Source: Astropecten irregularis (lineage: Eukaryota > Echinodermata > Asteroidea > Paxillosida > Astropectinidae). From it: a stretch of 64,000 nt of DNA. The stretch covers positions 2,666,001-2,730,000 of the forward strand of contig OZ020255.1 in NCBI GenBank assembly GCA_963971285.1, read 5' to 3'. Of the stretch, positions 58,831 to 64,000 are shown in pieces; positions within the stretch are counted from its first letter, which is position 1, and every line of letters starts with the position of its first letter. The notes under the pieces are model-generated. The model was not told where the DNA came from and made no database searches. It saw only the letters and a list, made by a program, of their open reading frames with translations. A program made the translations under genes and the position numbers.

Positions 58831-60036
58831 ATATTCACCAGATCTCCAGAAGAAACTTGTGCACTGAGGATATGTGTGTACCGGTACACCATGTTTTGTT
58901 ACAGAAACAGGCAATATTGAAGAACTGAAACCCTTCACAAGACATCTTGAATTCCATCATGGAGTAACATACAATTACAATCAGTTCTTTTTCTTCTCAT
59001 TATAAACAAGATGTTTGCAGTTATTAATGGTTGTGAAGATGACTGGCTTATTGAAGATAATAGTCTTGCCCTTTATAACTTGCTAAAAAAGAGAGTGGTC
59101 ATTCTGTTAGGTCCGGTGATTGTGCTATGTCTGTTCTCGAAAGACTCTGCAAGAGTAATGCAATTGATATAAAATATATTGATGTCGTACTGATGACCCT
59201 GCCAACAAATTAAGAGAGTTGCATTGCAGGTTAAAAAGGCTACAAAAGCTGGTAGAAAACAACTTCAACTCATAATAAGGAAATTGAGAAACTCAATGTA
59301 TAAGCTTAAACTTGGTGGGGCAAACAAAAGTTCAGCATGAGCTTGAGAGTGAAAAAAATGCAGAAAGGTACATTAGCACAAGAAACGGCCGTCGCACAAA
59401 GGCCAAAACGGAAGAACGTAAACTCAAACAAATGACAAAAGATGCAAGACCAGAGTGAAAAGGGCAAATGTTTTGACGATCAGGCTTGCCAAGAAAAGAA
59501 TACCGGTAGCACAGACAAGAAATATGTATATGTAGCAAGAAAGGCTGCATACAGTCGGAATTGGTTAAGCCAGAAGAGGAAGTCACTGTCAGCTGATATC
59601 AAATTTGCATGGGACCTCAACCTCCAGCACGGAGGTCTTTTTCCCAATCAGCCTACGAGTGTCAGCAATGACAATTTGCAACACAAAGGAGATCAACGAG
59701 AAGGCATGGATTAAAAGAAAGAAAATGAAATTGCATGGAACGTGGTTAGTTGAAGAGAAAAAAACTAGTTGCAATTGATGACAGTGAAGTAAGAAAAATA
59801 TACTTCTTTTACAAGTCTTTTACAGTGAAGATTGTCATTGACTAAAGCTACAAAAGGTTGCAATTAAAGGTCTAAGTTGCATTACTGGATAAGATTATAC
59901 TTGATAAGATGAGAGACATACAGTGTCTCATCTTTAACGAAACTGCAAGTATTTTATGGCTTGCAGAAGAAGTTAGTATCAAGTGTTCGTACCACGAAAG
60001 CATGACCATACCAATAATAACATTTACCAGTATTAG
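58831..60036. other. Degraded coding-like sequence
   Basis: Several short frames look protein-derived: SVLERLCKSNAIDIKYID near 59120, LHCRLKRLQKLVENN near 59220 and SRNWLSQKRKSLSADIKFAW near 59550. They are interrupted by stops and belong to no family I recognise. Confidence 0.3.
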
Positions 60037-60267
60037 ATGATCCTTATTTGTACTGTTGTTGAACAGGTCTTGTTGAGTAAATCAGTGAGAATCTCAAAAG
60101 GATTGTTGCAGAGATGCAATGCGTCCGATCCAAGGAAACTAACTGCCGACATTTTGATGGCCGAGTTTGGGAGAGAGACTCTTTGTCTCCCATTCTCTGA
60201 CTGGTGGGAAAAACAAAAAGGGGGAGAAGAAGCCAGCCTTGGACAAGAACAAGACAATCATAGGTAG
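60037..60267 (+). CDS. BEN-domain-like fragment
   Basis: LLQRCNASDPRKLTADILMA followed by EFGRETLC resembles the core of a BEN domain (a DNA/protein-binding fold in which 'KL...LL...F.RE.L' is conserved). Only about 50 residues are present, ending near a candidate donor GTAGGC at 60264. It could be an exon of the same locus as the following P2X7-like exons or an independent remnant. Confidence 0.4.
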   Translation: MILICTVVEQVLLSKSVRISKGLLQRCNASDPRKLTADILMAEFGRETLCLPFSDWWEKQKGGEEASLGQEQDNHR

Positions 60268-60601
60268 GCATGTATGTTAAAGGTTCTCTGATTTAGAGTG
60301 TATAGTCACACATATATGAAAGAATAGGTATTACTAAATCTTACCCAATCAATATTATATTGATTTGTTCAATCGTACTTGAATACGGACCAATTTTAGG
60401 GACTCATCGCCCCGCCCCCTAAAAAAAAAAACTTTTGATCGGTAACCCGGAAGTCTTGGCTTTGACATCACCTTGAGAAGCTTGGGCAGCCGATCGGCAT
60501 TGCGTCTATAACAAAGGATCGCATATACATGTACAGACAGTACACGTACACTGTATACGCGCATAGTCACGCTCATTCTAGTCGATCAACAATTGAAAGT
60601 T

Positions 60602-60808
60602 ATGGCAGAAATATCAAGTTTTGAAAGTGAGTTCGATGCCGATTTTTTGGAAGGTGATTCTATAACCACTGAATCAGATTCAGAACTTGGAGAAGGAGCT
60701 AGAGGGGTTGCTCCGTATATGTACGAGCCAAAATACGAGAGTGACGAAAGTGACGCAGTTGCAGAAATCCCCGGCGTACACAACGAAAAGCGACCCTTAT
60801 TGCAATAA
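60602..60808 (+). CDS. P2X7-like ballast protein, N-terminal acidic exon
   Basis: ATG-initiated 68-codon frame, rich in Asp, Glu and Ser (FESEFDADFLEGDSITTESD), then GVAPYMYEPKYESDES. An acidic leader with a 'PYxxEP' motif is typical of stand-alone invertebrate proteins carrying the P2X7 cytoplasmic domain. A donor would be needed before the stop at 60806 but none is certain. With 61140-61290 it probably belonged to one gene. Confidence 0.55.
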   Translation: MAEISSFESEFDADFLEGDSITTESDSELGEGARGVAPYMYEPKYESDESDAVAEIPGVHNEKRPLLQ

Positions 60809-61139
60809 TTATGTAATCGCCATCAAGTTATTTCTTTTACATGTATCTCTCTTTTTCATGTTAAAATATATGGTCAACATAACTTGAGAACTTTGTGTAA
60901 ATGTACATGTACAGTATGGTAATCCAAGACAAGACGCCACCCCAAACCAGTAAGAAACAAATTTCAATATCTATTTAGAGCAGCTTATTTTGTACTTCTT
61001 TTGAATATTATAAAATGTGAAATAGGAATTTTTCCCAGAAATCTTCTGAATGAGACACAAAAAGTCATTACATGTAGTTCTCTGTTTTCTTGTAGGCATT
61101 ACATTGAGTCATTACGTATTCCAATTTGTTTCCATACAG

Positions 61140-61290
61140 GAAGTATAGACACACTGCCTATCGCCAGATGGCCAGAAGGTGCTGGGGTTTCCTAGTAAGA
61201 AGTGTACGTGTGCCTCTTCCTTCCTGCGCTGTCGCCAAGATCAGAGCCGAGTATCCATCTGACGAGTACAGGGGTTTCCAAGAAGTTTAA
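61140..61290 (+). CDS. P2X7-like ballast protein, last exon
   Basis: After a TTTCCATACAG acceptor the frame reads YRHTAYRQMARRCWGFL, RVPLPSCAVAKIRAEYP and ends YRGFQEV with TAA at 61288-61290. RHTAYRQ...W...R..IPSCAV..IR..FP...YxGF is the diagnostic C-terminal signature of the P2X7 ballast domain. AATAAA overlaps the stop codon (61290-61295). The middle exon holding the WCxCxxC and CC zinc ligands is missing between 60808 and 61140, so the locus is probably a pseudogene. The only such motif nearby is at 52738-53052. Confidence 0.7.
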
Positions 61291-61487
61291 ATAAATGTAC
61301 ACATTTATATTTTATAACCACAAGATTCCAGGGGAACCTTTATTTTGACAAGCAGAATATGCACTGTAACATGAAGACAATTTCTGCACAGGGAGGTGAA
61401 GAACTTTGCTAATAAGAATTTTGCGGTACAAACAGTTTTTGGCCTGGAATAGTACCCATTTCAAAACAAGAGTGAGGTAACTTTGAC

Positions 61488-61948
61488 TTTCATGTCAAAG
61501 TAACTCACAACAAGCCTCATTCAAATCACTGCACCGAGAGATAAAGCAGTTCTCATGAGTCCTGTGGTTAATACGACCAATCAGCAAGAATTTCATGTCA
61601 AAGTACATCTGACATGAATGTAACTCACAACAAGCCTCATTCAAATCACTGCACCGAGAGATAAAGCAGTTCTCATGAGTCCTGTGGTTAATACGACCAA
61701 TCAGCAAGAATTTCATGTCAAAGTACATCTGACATGTATGTAGCTCACAACAAGTCTCATTCAAATCACTGCACCGAGAGATAAAGCAGTTCTCATGAGT
61801 CCTGTGGTTAATACGACCAATCAGCAAGAATTTCATGTCAAAGTACATCTGACATGAATGTAACTCACAACAAGTCTCATTCAAATCACTGCACCGAGAG
61901 ATAAAGCAGTTCTCATGAGTCCTGTGGTTAATACGACCAATCAGCAAG
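61488..61948. repeat. 120-bp tandem repeat, about 3.8 units
   Basis: Units begin at 61501, 61621, 61741 and 61861 with an exact 120-bp period and only a few substitutions (for example gcctcat/gtctcat, taactc/tagctc). Because 120 is divisible by three and no stop occurs in one minus frame, a 150-codon open frame with a 40-residue period exists. Low divergence implies a recent expansion. Confidence 0.95.
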
Positions 61949-62360
61949 AAACTCCTTGGGTTCCAACATATATGACCAAGTCTGACCGAGATACGCTTAA
62001 ACCGGCTTAAATTACATCAAAGGCCCATCCTGAGACTCACAAGATCTGTTCTCAAGATGGGAGGTTTGAAATCCAACAGAAGGATGGCTCCGAGGACATT
62101 GTCTGATGTAAAGAGGAGCTCAAGAATTTAAAGAAGTTTTAATTTACCTCCTGGATGCATATTGTATCTATTTACTTGGACATATTGGATATTTCGGATA
62201 ACCACCAATTGATGCAATACAACTAGTTTTGTGCCCATACTCATTTTCCTAATTTGTTGAATCTCACCACCTGCTTGTTTTTCCACTTCACAAATTCAAA
62301 GAATATTTCAACTACAAGTTCGACAGAATCGCAAAATCAGATAAAAACACAGATGATTCA
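61949..62360. other. Unassigned sequence
   Basis: No features recognised. Confidence 0.4.
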
Positions 62361-62363
62361 TGA

Positions 62364-62627
62364 GTTAAAGAACTTAATAACAAAGTAGAGGTGAAGGAAA
62401 TAAAGCCTGGAAACTCGGCACAGCTCAAATTCTGCAGGAAGGTCGAGTTGGCACTTGATAAAATCAAGGCAGCGCTTGGCCAAGACGACACCCAAGGGGC
62501 AAAGGAAGCCCTCCAAGAAGCTGAAACCTTGATTCAAGAGAGGAAGAAGATGATCAAGATAATTGACAACAGCAAAGCTGGTTGGGCTACCAGCCAAGAG
62601 CTGGACAAGACCGGGAAAGATGTGTGA
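62364..62627 (+). CDS. Fragment of a helical invertebrate repeat-family protein
   Basis: Encodes KPGNSAQLKFCRKVELALDK, then EALQEAETLIQERKKMIKII and DNSKAGWATSQEL. 'FKKKGN..Q..FN..V', 'L.ERQK.IK.AD.S..GW.TV' is a pattern in a multi-copy helical protein family of cnidarians and echinoderms. The acidic continuation expected after GWATVxEY is disrupted, and in the next frame ALKGMERRKRQSTYS may be its basic tail. Probably a remnant. Confidence 0.45.
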   Translation, partial: VKELNNKVEVKEIKPGNSAQLKFCRKVELALDKIKAALGQDDTQGAKEALQEAETLIQERKKMIKIIDNSKAGWATSQELDKTGKDV

Positions 62628-63149
62628 TCATAGGAGAAGAGAATCTGGTCATGAAGGAATCTGCTCTCAAAGGCATGGAGAGAAGGAAGAGGCAGAGTAC
62701 GTACTCAGAGTTCATCCTAAATATTGTGTACTTCATTTGCCATTTTATAATTATGTACATATATATGTGTGTAAATGTCATTTCTGAGGGGGTCTCCATT
62801 CTACAAGCTGTTTCTTGGGGACCTCCTCCACTTATTGCAAATCAATTGCTCCATTTAAAAGGCTCAATTAATTTAATGTACTGCTTTGACTTGCAGAAGT
62901 GGAAATAAAATGAACTGAACATAACATAACATAGTTGCAATACGATGGTAAGACAACTGTGACGTAACGTTGGTCTCTTCATATGTTGGGTCTGAACCAA
63001 CTGACAACGTCAAACGCTGGGAGAGGATGACCAAGACATAGATTACGACGGCCGTATACCTTTTTTTATTGATGTTAGTTGACATTTTTATTACTACACA
63101 GGACCATGTTGTAAAACAGCATTTGAGCTGATATTATGTATCCTGTATA
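62628..63149. other. Unassigned sequence
   Basis: No element borders recognised. 'gaacataacataacatag' at about 62919 could be the tail of a retroposon. Confidence 0.35.
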
Positions 63150-63182
63150 AAGATTTTGAAATAAATAAATAAATAAATAAAT
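63150..63182 (+). repeat. (AAATA)n/(AAAT)n tail, possible LINE 3' end
   Basis: 'tataaagattttgaaataaataaataaataaataaata' with an upstream 'tgtatcctg' resembles the 3' terminus of L2/CR1-type LINEs, which end in short tandem repeats. Confidence 0.5.
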
Positions 63183-63640
63183 ATTTTGCAGAAGTACAAT
63201 CGTTTTAAGGTTGGAATCAATTTTCTGGATTCACTCATAATAATGTAATACAAGTATCAAACGAAGACTAAGAGATGGAATTTGCTTCATCCCTCATCTT
63301 GGTCAATCTGAAGAAGAGAGGACAGCCTAGTGATGTCAAACCAACCAAACCTAATCCTTCGCATCAAATCAAGGCATATCCACCATCATGGAAATAGAAG
63401 CTTCAAGGGGTTGCAATTCTTATTTCATGGAAAGAGAATAAAAGTCTTGGATCGTAAGAGAGACATTGATGGCTGTTGGATCAATGCGAATGTTTTTATG
63501 TTATGACATGTATGATGAGAAATATTCCACACCGAGCATTTAAGCGCCTACTGCTCTGTATCCTGACATTCAATTCTTTGAAGAATTCAAACAACTCCTG
63601 AATTGAGATGCAGCAGCCGGATTACTTAGGTTAATTATAA
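63183..63640. other. Unassigned sequence
   Basis: Nothing recognised. Confidence 0.4.
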
Positions 63641-63679
63641 TTGCCAGTTAGGCCCTCAACACAAGAAAGAATCGCAGTT

Positions 63680-63800
63680 CTTGTTATACAAAGACATCCA
63701 AGAAATAATCTTATTGATGAATGGCAAACAATTCATCCTAATGTCGAAGAGTACACATTCCATCGCACGCAGATGTATGCATACATGTGCATGCATAATG
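63680..63800 (+). pseudogene. Possible LINE endonuclease fragment
   Basis: NNLIDEWQTIHPNVEEYTFHRTQ resembles, in shape, the 'L.D.WR..HP..xxYTF.R' segment near the end of LINE AP-endonuclease domains. It is only about 25 residues, with no flanking confirmation. Confidence 0.35.
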
Positions 63801-64000
63801 CAACATGTCAGAAACATATGGGAAAAGGGATTTGATGATCAAGTTACTCATTGTGATTATACTATAATAGTTTTCATGTAAAATCCATTATAAAAGGAAT
63901 AATGCATCTATAGATAAGTGGTAGTGGGGCAGGTACTAGCAGCGGCTTTACTTGCGGTACTTCCCCCGACGTAAACCTGATTTTCAAGAAGTTCAAGGAC
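63801..64000. other. Unassigned end of window
   Basis: Nothing recognised. Confidence 0.4.

Noticed and set aside
61488..61948. CRISPR array or 150-residue protein
   Set aside because: Units are directly contiguous without variable spacers, in a eukaryotic genome, and the open frame follows from a 120-bp period without stops.
42050..64000. Remaining METTL6 exons
   Set aside because: I looked on the minus strand for the SAM-binding motifs and for the GENFYVRQDGTR-type segment and saw none.

Overview
This is intron-rich animal nuclear DNA, not prokaryotic. Codon-split exons with GT..AG junctions, AATAAA poly(A) signals, tRNA-derived SINEs, LINEs, LTR elements and very many short inverted-repeat transposons (MITEs) all point that way. 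The frequent TACATGTA motif, the intron-rich WDR12, a secreted C-type lectin and P2X7-type 'ballast' fragments fit a marine invertebrate deuterostome, most likely an echinoderm. The species cannot be fixed from sequence alone.

Host genes. (1) A C-type lectin with a signal peptide lies on the minus strand at 8002-8760. (2) The last two exons of an unrecognised gene lie at 10276-10563 on the plus strand. (3) A complete 12-exon WDR12 orthologue (ribosome biogenesis, PeBoW complex; about 431 residues) spans 14062-32599 on the plus strand. (4) The final exon of METTL6 (tRNA m3C methyltransferase) lies at 41882-42033 on the minus strand, convergent with WDR12. (5) A gene-like segment with a 39-bp minisatellite lies at 39.2-41.6 kb. 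(6) P2X7-like cytoplasmic-domain fragments lie at 52738-53052 and 60602-61290.

Mobile DNA fills most of the rest. At 1-8 kb there is an L2/CR1-type LINE remnant and at least five copies of a ~360-bp TTAA-flanked MITE, some fused to each other through a shared TTAA. WDR12 introns carry many different MITEs, three SINE-like units, a pogo/Tigger-like end and, in intron 6, a Ty3/mdg4 retrotransposon. That retrotransposon has an intact-looking integrase but lacks the core of its reverse transcriptase and its 5' LTR.

From 42 to 58 kb the sequence is a transposon graveyard. In order it holds: a gag remnant, a PIF/Harbinger (HARBI1-like) transposase remnant, a second gag-like remnant, and a nearly intact 1072-codon LINE with endonuclease and reverse transcriptase. 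Then come a MULE-type SWIM zinc finger fragment, a truncated piggyBac transposase, a hAT (ZMYM1-like) fragment, a Ty3-type LTR with primer-binding site and gag, and a third gag-like remnant. The 58-64 kb part holds degraded coding pieces, a 120-bp tandem repeat and further LINE traces.

No operon, CRISPR array, rRNA or functional tRNA gene was found. The most unusual items are the fused TTAA MITEs, the perfect 29-bp-arm palindrome at 36120, the CRE-rich tandem repeat at 50.1-50.7 kb, the internally deleted Ty3 element and the 39/82-bp higher-order minisatellite.
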